From positions 54,785-118,784 of the forward strand of contig NW_003141966.1 of the NCBI RefSeq assembly GCF_000003605.2: DNA of 64,000 nt, written 5' to 3'. Position 1 is the first letter of the stretch; the number at the start of each line of letters is the position of its first letter. The notes under the pieces were generated by a model, which saw only the letters and a list, made by a program, of their open reading frames with translations, made no database searches and was not told the DNA's origin. Made by a program: the position numbers and the translations under genes. Source of the DNA: Saccoglossus kowalevskii. Its lineage: Eukaryota; Hemichordata; Enteropneusta; Harrimaniidae. Positions 1 through 9,102 of the stretch are shown piece by piece.

Positions 1-28
1 GAGACTGCCTGAGAAAACCAGCTGGGGA

Positions 29-37
29 TTTTTTTTT
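29..37 (+). repeat. Poly-T tract 1 (length-variable microsatellite)
   Basis: Nine T here. In other copies it runs from about 7 (units of the 22.9-33 kb block) to 11 (around 4799-4809), and it is interrupted once by an A near 26755. It differs in length even between neighbouring, otherwise very similar units, which fits replication slippage or sequencing error in homopolymers. Confidence 0.9.
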
Positions 38-51
38 GGTTTCATCACATA

Positions 52-66
52 CATATCAAAGATATG
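52..66. other. Perfect dyad CATATC-AAA-GATATG
   Basis: A 6-bp perfect inverted repeat with a 3-base AAA centre, in a fixed place between the two poly-T tracts of almost every unit. Rare broken copies are seen near 34403 (GATATAAG), 41072 (CAATCAAAG), 51543 (TTTCAAAG), 57294 (GATGTG) and 62072 (AACGATATG). It could fold as a small hairpin or bind a dimeric protein. There is no direct evidence for either. Confidence 0.8.
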
Positions 67-84
67 AGACAACGTTCGTGCATC

Positions 85-92
85 TTTTTTTT
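85..92 (+). repeat. Poly-T tract 2
   Basis: Eight T after GTGCATC, present in all copies with lengths of about 5-9 and occasional interruptions (TTTTTCTTC near 13456; CTTTATTTC near 59231; CTTTTGTTTC near 22050). Two 5-T runs follow at 110-114 and 161-165, making about 140 bp unusually rich in A/T tracts, which may be intrinsically bent. Confidence 0.85.
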
Positions 93-215
93 CACTGTGA
101 TGTTAATCATTTTTAGTAGAAAGACATGGAAATCTAGGCTTGTTTTCAAATTCATGAACATTTTTCAATTTCCCAATTATTTTCGGAGAACAAGTTGGTG
201 ACGCTGTCGGCACAT

Positions 216-394
216 AGTGGAGTTTGACCAGTTAACTTACCGTGAAAAGTCGTACAAAGTGAACGCAAAGTTGTGCAAAGTGATTACAAAGTTTGTAGAT
301 GTATTTGTATGTTTGACCTAAGTTGTTGGCATATAGAAACCCGCAATTGTAAAGTCACACAAATGAATAAAAGCGAGATGAAAACAGCCTATAT
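216..394 (+). repeat. Internal subunit A of the unit (about 178 bp)
   Basis: Positions 266-300 match 622-656 of subunit C at 31 of 35 bases without gaps, at an offset of 356 bp, which is twice 178. Its CGTGAAAAGTCGTAC leader parallels CCGAAAATCGAAGAC before C and CCGTAAAGATGATAG before B. Its ACCTAAGT at 316 parallels ACCTAAGT at 496 in B. I infer an ancient tandem duplication. Boundaries are approximate because they are projected from the offsets. Confidence 0.8.
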
Positions 395-441
395 TAGCAG
401 AGTACACATGAGCTGACTGACCGTAAAGATGATAGAAACAG

Positions 442-487
442 CATGCAAAGTTGATAAAAGCGTTCAAAACGTTGGCGGAGTTGCATG
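442..487. other. Inverted pair CATGCAA...TTGCATG
   Basis: CATGCAA at 442-448 and TTGCATG at 481-487 are perfect inverses separated by 32 bases that contain the palindrome AACGTT (468-473). Present in most units. It is broken in the third to fifth units, where the left arm reads CATGCTG or CATGCAG. It may be a fortuitous product of the two CATG-containing motifs. Confidence 0.5.
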
Positions 488-496
488 TATATATAA
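488..496 (+). other. TATATATAA run in subunit B
   Basis: Resembles a TATA element and is kept in nearly every unit. Exceptions are TATATACAA near 36732 and 41508, TATATAGCC near 19594, and one extra TA near 51015. No initiator, polyadenylation signal or stable reading frame follows, so a promoter function is only a possibility. It may merely belong to the well-conserved core. Confidence 0.4.
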
Positions 497-572
497 CCTA
501 AGTCATTGGAATGCCAACCCCGCAGTTAAATTTCGAAAACATTAAGTATATGTCTAGAAAATTCCCGATATG

Positions 573-750
573 TAAGCAGATTACCGCAACTGCGAACCGA
601 AAATCGAAGACAAACTGCTTACAAAGTTATGAAAAGCGATTGCAAAGTTTGTAGATTCGTTTGGCAATGTTACATATGATATTATATTGACGGGTTCCAT
701 AGTCAAAAGTTCGAAAACGTAAATACATATTTCGCACATTGCCGTTAAAG
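573..750 (+). repeat. Internal subunit C of the unit (about 178 bp)
   Basis: Closest internal relative of subunit A (31 of 35 bases over the core at 622-656). Leader TAAGCAG at 573, core ACAAAGTTATG at 621, tail TTCGAAAAC at 710. This part of the unit carries many of the subfamily-diagnostic substitutions (for example TAGATTCG or TAGAATCG; GACGGGTT or GACGGATT). Confidence 0.8.
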
Positions 751-879
751 TAGCGTACTATCACTCGGAGCATGTAGAGGTCATAGGTCAATTCAAGAAG
801 TTACTTGTACAAAAGCTATCAAGTTTAAAACAGTTTCAAAAATGAAATAGTCGCTAATTCGAGTGCATTTCAAATTACG
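751..879 (+). repeat. Internal subunit D, shortened
   Basis: TAGCG at 751 lies 177-178 bp after the equivalent TAAGCAG of C. GAAGTTAC and AAGTTT (821) align with AAAGTTAT and AAGTTT (645) of C at offset 176. After about position 850 the spacing shortens: TTCGAG at 857 and TAAGCAG at 880 lie closer than expected, so D looks internally deleted by roughly 50 bp. The identification is weaker than for A-C. Confidence 0.55.
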
Positions 880-1169
880 TAAGCAGTAGTGTGGGTAGGT
901 GAAGAGACCAAGTTTAAAGTTAAACTCAATCGGGCATGGTTAGTTCTTGCATGGGAGACTGCCTGAGAAAACCAGCTGGGGATTTTTTTTTGGTTTCATC
1001 ACATACATATCAAAGATATGAGACAACGTTCGTGCATCTTTTTTTTCACTGTGATGTTAATCATTTTTAGTAGAAAGACATGGAAATCTAGGCTTGTTTT
1101 CAAATTCATGAACATTTTTCAATTTCCCAATTATTTTCGGAGAACAAGTTGGTGACGCTGTCGGCACAT
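880..1169 (+). repeat. Diverged remainder, possibly two decayed subunits (E, F)
   Basis: TAAGCAG at 880 resembles the leader of subunit C. AAAGACATGGAAAT at about 1074 resembles the AAAGTTATGAAAAG core of C, 147 bp before the A core of the next unit. The 290 bp would fit two subunits of about 145 bp each, but similarity by eye is low. The segment includes both long poly-T tracts, the CATATC dyad and the GAGACTGCCT motif. Origin from the same monomer is a guess; it could instead be unrelated sequence captured before amplification. Confidence 0.3.
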
Positions 1170-1534
1170 AGTGGAGTTTGACCAGTTAACTTACCGTGAA
1201 AAGTCGTACAAAGTGAACGCAAAGTTGTGCAAAGTGATTACAAAGTTTGTAGATGTATTTGTATGTTTGACCTAAGTTGTTGGCATATAGAAACCCGCAA
1301 TTGTAAAGTCACACAAATGAATAAAAGCGAGATGAAAACAGCCTATATTAGCAGAGTACACATGAGCTGACTGACCGTAAAGATGATAGAAACAGCATGC
1401 AAAGTTGATAAAAGCGTTCAAAACGTTGGCGGAGTTGCATGTATATATAACCTAAGTCATTGGAATGCCAACCCCGCAGTTAAATTTCGAAAACATTAAG
1501 TATATGTCTAGAAAATTCCCGATATGTAAGCAGA

Positions 1535-1672
1535 TTATCGCAACTGCGAACCGAAAATCGAAGCCAAAATGCTTACAAAGTTATGAAAAGCGATTGCAAA
1601 GTTTGTAGAATCGTTTGGCAATGTTACATATGATATTATATTGACGGGTTCCATAGTGAAAAGTTCGAAAAT
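1535..1672 (+). repeat. S5-like patch inside an S1 unit (probable gene-conversion tract)
   Basis: Within unit 2 five neighbouring sites switch to the state typical of the 22-33 kb block: ATTATCGC, GCCAAAATGC, TAGAATCG, ATAGTGAAAAG and GAAAATGTAAA. Sites on both sides (GGCGGAG near 1428; CTCGGAGC near 1719) are back in the S1 state. The minimum tract is about 137 bp and the maximum about 290 bp. Confidence 0.6.
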
Positions 1673-4576
1673 GTAAATACATATTTCGCACATTGCCGTT
1701 AAAGTAGCGTACTATCACTCGGAGCATGTAGAGGTCATAGGTCAATTCAAGAAGTTACTTGTACAAAAGCTATCAAGTTTGAAACAGTTTCAAAAATGAA
1801 ATAGTCGCTAATTCGAGTGTATTTCAAATTACGTAAGCAGTAGTGTGGGTAGGTGAAGAGACCAAGTTTAAAGTTAAACTCAATCGGGCATGGTTAGTTC
1901 TTGCATGGGAGACTGCCTGAGAAAACCAGCTGGGGATTTTTTTTTGGTTTCATCACATACATATCAAAGATATGAGACAACGTTCGTGCATCTTTTTTTT
2001 CACTGTGATGTTAATCATTTTTAGTAGAAAGACATGGAAATCTAGGCTTGTTTTCAAATTCATGAACATTTTTCAATTTCCCAATTATTTTCGGAGAACA
2101 AGTTGGTGACGCTGTCGGCACATAGTGGAGTTTGACCAGTTAACTTACCGTGAAAAGTCGTACAAAGTGAACGCAAAGTTGTGCAAAGTGATTACAAAGT
2201 TTGTAGATGTATTTGTATGTTTGACCTAAGTTGTTGGCATATAGAAACCCGCAATTGTAAAGTCACACAAATGAATAAAAGCGAGATGAAAACAGCCTAT
2301 ATTAGCAGAGTATCACATGAGCTGACTGACCGTAAAGATGATAGAAACAGCATGCTGAGTTGATAAAAGCGTTCGAAACGTTGGCGGAGTTGCATGTATA
2401 TATAACCTAAGTCATTGGAATGCCAACCCCGCAGTTTAATTTCGAAAACATTAAGTATATGTCTAGAAAATTCCCGATATGTAAGCAGATTACCGCAACT
2501 GCGAACCGAAAATCGAAGACAAACTGCTTACAAAGTTATGAAAAGCGATTGCAAAGTTTGTAGATTCGTTTGGCAATGTTACATATGATATTATATTGAC
2601 GGGTTCCATAGTCAAAAGTTCGAAAACGTAAATACATATTTCGCACATTGCCGTTAAAGTAGCGTACTATCACTCGGAGCATGTAGAGGTCATAGGTCAA
2701 TTCAAGAAGTTACTTGTACAAAAGCTATCAAGTTTAAAACAGTTTCAAAAATGAAATAGTCGCTAATTCGAGTGTATTTCAAATTACGTAAGCAGTAGTG
2801 TGGGTAGGTGAAGAGACCAAGTTTAAAGTTAAACTCAATCGGGCATGGTTAGTTCTTGCATGGGAGACTGCCTAAGAAAACCAGCTGGGGATTTTTTTTT
2901 GGTTTCATCACATACATATCAAAGATATGAGACAACGTTCGTGCATCTTTTTTTTCACTGTGATGTTAATCATTTTTAGTAGAAAGACATGGAAATCTAG
3001 GCTTGTTTTCAAATTCATGAACATTTTTCAATTTCCCAATTATTTTCGGAGAACAAGTTGGTGACGCTGTCGGCACATAGTGGAGTTTGACCAGTTAACT
3101 TACCGTGAAAAGTCGTACAAAGTGAACGTAAAGTTGTGCAAAGTGATTACAAAGTTTGTAGATGTATTTGTATGTTTGACCTAAGTTGTTGGCATATAGA
3201 AACCCGCAATTGTAAAGTCACACAAATGAATAAAAGCGAGATGAAAACAGCCTATATTAGCAGAGTATCACATGAGCTGACTGACCGTAAAGATGATAGA
3301 AACAGCATGCAGAGTTGATAAAGCGTTCGAAACGTTGGCGGAGTTGCATGTATATATAACCTAAGTCACTGGAATGCCAACCCCACAGTTTAATTTCGAA
3401 AACATTAAGTATATGTCTAGAAAATTCCCGATATGTAAGCAGATTACCGCAACTGCGAACCGAAAATCGAAGACAAACTGCTTACAAAGTTATGAAAAGC
3501 GATTGCAAAGTTTGTAGATTCGTTTGGCAATGTTACATATGATATTATATTGACGGGTTCCATAGTCAAAAGTTCGAAAACGTAAATACATATTTCGCAC
3601 ATTGCCGTTAAAGTAGCGTACTATCACTCGGAGCATGTAGAGGTCATAGGTCAATTCAAGAAGTTACTTGTACAAAAGCTATCAAGTTTAAAACAGTTTC
3701 AAAAATGAAATAGTCGCTAATTCGAGTGTATTTCAAATTACGTAAGCAGTAGTGTGGGTAGGTGAAGAGACCAAGTTTAAAGTTAAACTCAATCGGGCAT
3801 GGTTAGTTCTTGCATGGGAGACTGCCTGAGAAAACCAGCTGGGGATTTTTTTTTTGGTTTCATCACATACATATCAAAGATATGAGACAACGTTCGTGCA
3901 TCTTTTTTTTCACTGTGATGTTAATCATTTTTAGTAGAAAGACATGGAAATCTAGGCTTGTTTTCAAATTCATGAACATTTTTCAATTTCCCAATTATTT
4001 TCGGAGAACAAGTTGGTGACGCTGTCGGCACATAGTGGAGTTTGACCAGTTAACTTACCGTGAAAAGTCGTACAAAGTGAACGCAAAGTTGTGCAAAGTG
4101 ATTACAAAGTTTGTAGATGTATTTGTATGTTTGACCTAAGTTGTTGGCATATAGAAACCCGCAATTGTAAAGTCACACAAATGAATAAAAGCGAGATGAA
4201 AACAGCCTATATTAGCAGAGTATCACATGAGCTGACTGACCGTAAAGATGATAGAAACAGCATGCAGAGTTGATAAAAGCGTTCGAAACGTTGGCGGAAT
4301 TGCATGTATATATAACCTAAGCCATTGGAATGCCAACCCCGCAGTTTAATTTCGAAAACATTAAGTATATGTCTAGAAAATTCCCGATATGTAAGCAGAT
4401 TACCGCAACTGCGACCCGAAAATCGAAGACAAACTGCTTACAAAGTTATGAAAGCGATTGCAAAGTTTGTAGATTCGTTTGGCAATGTTACATATGATAT
4501 TATATTGACGGTTTCATAGTCAAAGTTCGAAAACGTAAATACATATTTCGCACATTGCCGTTAAAGTAGCGTACTA

Positions 4577-7500
4577 TCAGTCGGAGCATGTATAGGTCAT
4601 AGGTCAATTCAAGAAGTCACTTGTACAAACGCTATCAAGTTTAAAACAGTTTCAAAAATGAAATAGCCGCCAGTTCGAGTATATTTCAAATTACGTAAGC
4701 AGGAGTGTGTGTAGTTGAAGAGACAAAGTTTAAAGTTAAGCTCAATCGGGCATGGTTAGTTCTTGCATGGGAGACTGCCTGAAAAAAACAGCCGGGGATT
4801 TTTTTTTTTGATTTCATCACTTACATATCAAAGATATGAGACAACGTTCGTGCATCTTTTTTTCACTGTGATGTAAATTATTTTTAGTAGAAAGAAATGG
4901 AAATTTAGGCTTGTTTCCAAATTCATGAACATTTTTCCAATTTCCCTATTATTTTCGGAGATCAAGTTGGTGACGCTGTCGGCACATAGTGGGGTTTGAC
5001 CTGTTAAGTTACTGTGAAAAGTCGTACAAAGTGAACGCAAAGTTGTGCAAAGTGATCACAAAGTTTGTAGATGTATTTGTATGTTTGCCCTAAGTTGTTG
5101 GCATTTAGAAACCCGCAATTGTAAAGTCAAACAAATGAATAAAAGCGAGATGAAAACAGCCTATATTAACAGAGTAACACATGAGCTGACTGACCGTAAA
5201 GATGATAGAAACACAATGCAAAGTTGATAAAAGCGTTCAAAACGTTGGCGGAGTTGCATGTATATATAACCTAAGTCATTGCAATGCCAACCCCGCAGTT
5301 AAATTTCGAAAACATTAAGTATATGTCTAGAAAATTCCCGATATGTAAGCAGATTATCGCCACTGCGAACCGAAAATCGAAGACAAAATGCTTACAATGT
5401 TATAAAAAGCGATTGCAAAGTTTGTAGATTCGTTTGGCAATGTTACATATGATATTATATTGACGGGTTCCATAGTCAAAAGTTCGAAAACGAAAGTACA
5501 TATTTCGCACATTGCCGTTAAAGTAGCGTACTATCAGTCGGAGCATGTATAGGTCATAGGTCAATTCAAGAAGTCACTTGTACAAACGCTATCAAGTTTA
5601 AAACAGTTTCAAAAATGAAATAGCCGCCAGTTCGAGTATATTTCAAATTACGTAAGCAGGAGTGTGGGTAGTTGAAGAGACAAAGTTTAAAGTTAAGCTC
5701 AATCGGGCATGGTTAGTTCTTGCATTGGAGACTGCCTGAAAAAAACAGCCGGGGATTTTTTTTTTGTTTTCATCACTTACATATCAAAGATATGAGACAA
5801 CGTTCGTGCATCTTTTTTTCACTGTGATGTAAATTATTTTTAGTAGAAAGAAATGGAAATTTAGGCTTGTTTCCAAATTCATGAACATTTTTCCAATTTC
5901 CCTATTATTTTCGGAGATCAAGTTGGTGACGCTGTCGGCACATAGTGGGGTTTGACCTGTTAAGTTACCGTGAAAAGTCGTACAAAGTGAACGCAAAGTT
6001 GTGCAAAGTGATCACAAAGTTTGTAGATGTATTTGTATGTTTGCCCTAAGTTGTTGGCATATAGAAACCCGCAATTGTAAAGTCAAACAAATGAATAAAA
6101 GCGAGATGAAAACAGCCTATATTAACAGAATATCACATGAGCTGACTGACCGTAAAGATGATAGAAACAGCATGCAAAGTTGATAAAAGCGTTCAAAACG
6201 TTGGCGGAGTTGCATGTATATATAACCTAAGTCATTGCAATGCCAACCCCGCAGTTAAATTTCGAAAACATTAAATATATGTCTAGAAAATTCCCGATAT
6301 GTAAGCAGATTATCGCCACTGCGAACCGAAAATCGAAGACAAACTGCTTACAAAGTTATAAAAAGCGATTGCAAAGTTTGTAGATTCGTTTGGCAATGTT
6401 ACATATGATATTATATTGACGGGTTCCATAGTCAAAAGTTCGAAAACGAAAGTACATATTTCGCACATTGCCGTTAAAGTAGCGTACTATCAGTCGGAGC
6501 ATGTATAGGTCATAGGTCAATTCAAGAAGTCACTTGTACAAACGCTATCAAGTTTAAAACAGTTTCAAAAATGAAATAGCCGCCAGTTCGAGTATATTTC
6601 AAATTACGTAAGCAGGAGTGTGGGTAGTTGAAGAGACAAAGTTTAAAGTTAAGCTCAATCGGGCATGGTTAGTTCTTGCATGGGAGACTGCCTGAAAAAA
6701 ACAGCCGGGTATTTTTTTTTTGATTTCATCACTTACATATCAAAGATATGAGACAACGTTCGTGCATCTTTTTTCACTGTGATGTAAATTATTTTTAGTA
6801 GAAAGAAATGGAAATTTAGGCTTGTTTCCAAATTCATGAACATTTTTCCAATTTCCCTATTATTTTCGGAGATCAAGTTGGTGACGCTGTCGGCACATAG
6901 TGGGGTTTGACCTGTTAAGTTACCGTGAAAAGTCGTACAAAGTGAACGCAAAGTTGTGCAAAGTGATCACAAAGTTTGTAGATGTATTTGTATGTTTGCC
7001 CTAAGTTGTTGGCATATAGAAACCCGCAATTGTAAAGTCAAACAAATGAATAAAAGCGAGATGAAAACAGCCTATATTAACAGAATATCACATGAGCTGA
7101 CTGACCGTAAAGATGATAGAAACAGCATGCAAAGTTGATAAAAGCGTTCAAAACGTTGGCGGAGTTGCATGTATATATAACCTAAGTCATTGCAATGCCA
7201 ACCCCGCAGTTAAATTTCGAAAACATTAAGTATATGTCTAGAAAATTCCCGATATGTAAGCAGATTATCGCCACTGCGAACCGAAAATCGAAGACAAACT
7301 GCTTATAAAGTTATAAAAAGCGATTGCAAAGTTTGTAGATTCGTTTGGCAATGTTACATATGATATTATATTGACGGGTTCCATAGTCAAAAGTTCGAAA
7401 ACGTAAATATATATTTCGCACATTGCCGTTAAAGTAGCGTACTATCAGTCGGAGCATGTATAGGTCATAGGTCAATTCAAGAAGTCACTTGCACAAACGC

Positions 7501-9050
7501 TATCAAGTTTAAAACAGTTTCAAAAATGAAATAGCCGCCAGTTCGAATATATTTCAAATTACGTAAGCAGGAGTGTGTGTAGTTGAAGAGACAAAGTTTA
7601 AAGTTAAGCTCAATCGGGCATGGTTAGTTCTTGCATGGGAGACTGCCTGAAAAAAACAGCCGGGGATATTTTTTTTTTGATTTCATCACTTACATATCAA
7701 AGATATGAGACAACGTTCGTGCATCTTTTTTTCACTGTGATGTAAATTATTTTTAGTAGAAAGAAATGGAAATTTAGGCTTGTTTCCAAATTCATGAACA
7801 TTTTTCCAATTTCCCTATTATTTTCGGAGATCAAGTTGGTGACGCTGTCGGCACATAGTGGGGTTTGACCTGTTAAGTTACTGTGAAAAGTCGTACAAAG
7901 TGAACGCAAAGTTGTGCAAAGTGATCACAAAGTTTGTAGATGTATTTGTATGTTTGCCCTAAGTTGTTGGCATATAGAAACCCGCAATTGTAAATTCAAA
8001 CAAATGAATAAAAGCGAGATGAAAACAGCCTATATTAACAGAGTAACACATGAGCTGACTGACCGTAAAGATGATAGAAACAGCATGCAAAGTTGATAAA
8101 AGCGTTCAAAACGTTGGCGGAGTTGCATGTATATATAACCTAAGTCATTGCAATGCCAACCCCGCAGTTAAATTTCGAAAACATTAAGTATATGTCTAGA
8201 AAATTCCCGATATGTAAGCAGATTATCGCCACTGCGAACCGAAAATCGAAGAAAAACTGCTTACAAAGTTATAAAAAGCGATTGCAAAGTTTGTAGATTC
8301 GTTTGGCAATGTTACATATGATATTATATTGACGGGTTCCATAGTCAAAAGTTCGAAAACGTAAATATATATTTCGCACATTGCCGTTAAAGTAGCGTAC
8401 TATCAGTCGGAGCATGTATAGGTCATAGGTCAATTCAAGAAGTCACTTGTACAAACGCTATCAAGTTTAAAACAGTTTCAAAAATGAAATAGCCGCCAGT
8501 TCGAGTATATTTCAAATTACGTAAGCAGGAGTGTGTGTAGTTGAAGAGACAAAGTTTAAAGTTAAGCTCAATCGGGCATGGTTAGTTCTTGCATGGGAGA
8601 CTGCCTGAAAAAAACAGCCGGGGATTTTTTTTTTGATTTCATCACTTACATATCAAAGATATGAGACAACGTTCGTGCATCTTTTTTTCACTGTGATGTA
8701 AATTATTTTTAGTAGAAAGAAATGGAAATTTAGGCTTGTTTCCAAATTCATGAACATTTTTCCAATTTCCCTATTATTTTCGGAGATCAAGTTGGTGACG
8801 CTGTCGGCACATAGTGGGGTTTGACCTGTTAAGTTACTGTGAAAAGTCGTACAAAGTGAACGCAAAGTTGTGCAAAGTGATCACAAAGTTTGTAGATGTA
8901 TTTGTATGTTTGCCCTAAGTTGTTGGCATATAGAAACCCGCAATTGTAAATTCAAACAAATGAATAAAAGCGAGATGAAAACAGCCTATATTAACAGAGT
9001 AACACATGAGCTGACTGACCGTAAAGATGATAGAAACAGCATGCAAAGTC
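4577..9050 (+). repeat. Block of subfamily S2 (units 6-10)
   Basis: The most distinct subfamily: CTGAAAAAAACAGCCGGGG, CATCACTTAC, GTTTCCAAATTC, GATCAAGTTGG, GTGGGGTTTGACC, GTTAAGTTA, GTGATCACAAAG, TTGCCCTAAG, ATTGCAATGCC, CGCCACTG, TTATAAAAAG, CAGTCGGAGC, CAAACGCT and AGCCGCCAG. Units are 953-958 bp. The change to S3 occurs inside unit 10, between AGAAACAGC near 9032 and TTGGAATGCC near 9103. Confidence 0.85.
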
Positions 9051-9102
9051 GATAAAAGCGTTCAAAACGTTGGCGGAGTTGCATGTATATATAACCTAAG
9101 TC

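Larger units (their letters stand above)
235..540 (+). repeat. Slowly varying core of the unit
   Basis: From the GTTAACTTACC motif to the TTCGAAAAC motif the subfamily consensus sequences differ at few positions (about 4-6 diagnostic sites in unit positions 300-560, by eye). Positions 560-900 carry about twenty. The text CGCAATTGTAAAGTC and AAAAGCGAGATGAAAAC is almost invariant across all copies. This can reflect protein binding, nucleosome placement or more effective homogenisation; the sequence alone does not decide. Confidence 0.65.
395..572 (+). repeat. Internal subunit B of the unit (about 178 bp)
   Basis: Shares CAAAGTT and AAAAGCG with subunit C in the same spacing (446 against 622, offset 176). 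It shares ACCTAAGT with A at offset 180 and TTCGAAAAC with C (532 against 710, offset 178). The leading TAGCAG at 395 parallels TAAGCAG at 573. It is more diverged from A and C than those are from each other in the core. It holds the TATATATAA run and the CATGCAA/TTGCATG inverted pair. Confidence 0.75.
1..954 (+). repeat. Representative 954-bp satellite unit (unit 1)
   Basis: Used here as the reference for unit coordinates. Order of landmarks: poly-T tract 29-37; dyad CATATC-AAA-GATATG 52-66; second poly-T 85-92; 177-bp-type subunits A (about 216-394), B (395-572) and C (573-750); shortened subunit D (751-879); a diverged remainder running into the next unit. One XbaI-type TCTAGA (about 552) and one CATATG (about 664) occur per unit in nearly all copies, so a digest ladder of about 954 bp is predicted. 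The phase is arbitrary because the true biological start of a tandem repeat is undefined. Confidence 0.95.
1..4570 (+). repeat. Block of subfamily S1 (units 1-5)
   Basis: Diagnostic sites: CTAGGCTTG instead of TTAGGCTTG, CCCAATTATT, GTCACACAAATG, GAGACCAAG and TAAACTCAAT, with GACGGGTTCC and AACATTAAG. Units 1 and 2 lack the T of GTATCAC (reading GTACAC). Unit 5 has a run of one-base losses (4450-4530) just before the switch to S2, which lies between about 4530 and 4577. Confidence 0.8.

Noticed and set aside
135-142. TTTAGGC, resembling the nematode telomere repeat
   Set aside because: Present once per unit at most, never in tandem, and replaced by CTAGGC in S1. Chance match.
916-937. Possible CENP-B box (TTAAGCTCAATCGGG form)
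   Set aside because: Matches 7 of the 9 essential bases of NTTCGNNNNANNCGGGN. By a simple estimate two or three such matches are expected by chance in 954 bp on both strands, and the two missing bases fall in the essential TTCG half.
2181-2363. A 60-residue forward ORF that recurs once per unit in most copies
   Set aside because: It opens with GTG, not ATG, and exists only because the underlying text is repeated. Most fixed differences between subfamilies change the amino acid (Y/H, D/A, S/N, R/H, H/N, T/K). It is broken by frameshifts in units 1-2 (GTACAC), 37-39 (GTCAACAAATG), 49 and 59, 60 and 62 (CTTGACC), and by a stop in unit 22. No sign of selection on a protein.
4828-5040. Reverse-strand ORFs of 60-96 residues
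   Set aside because: They are shadows of the same repeat, with lengths that change with poly-T length and subfamily. No domain, no conserved start context.
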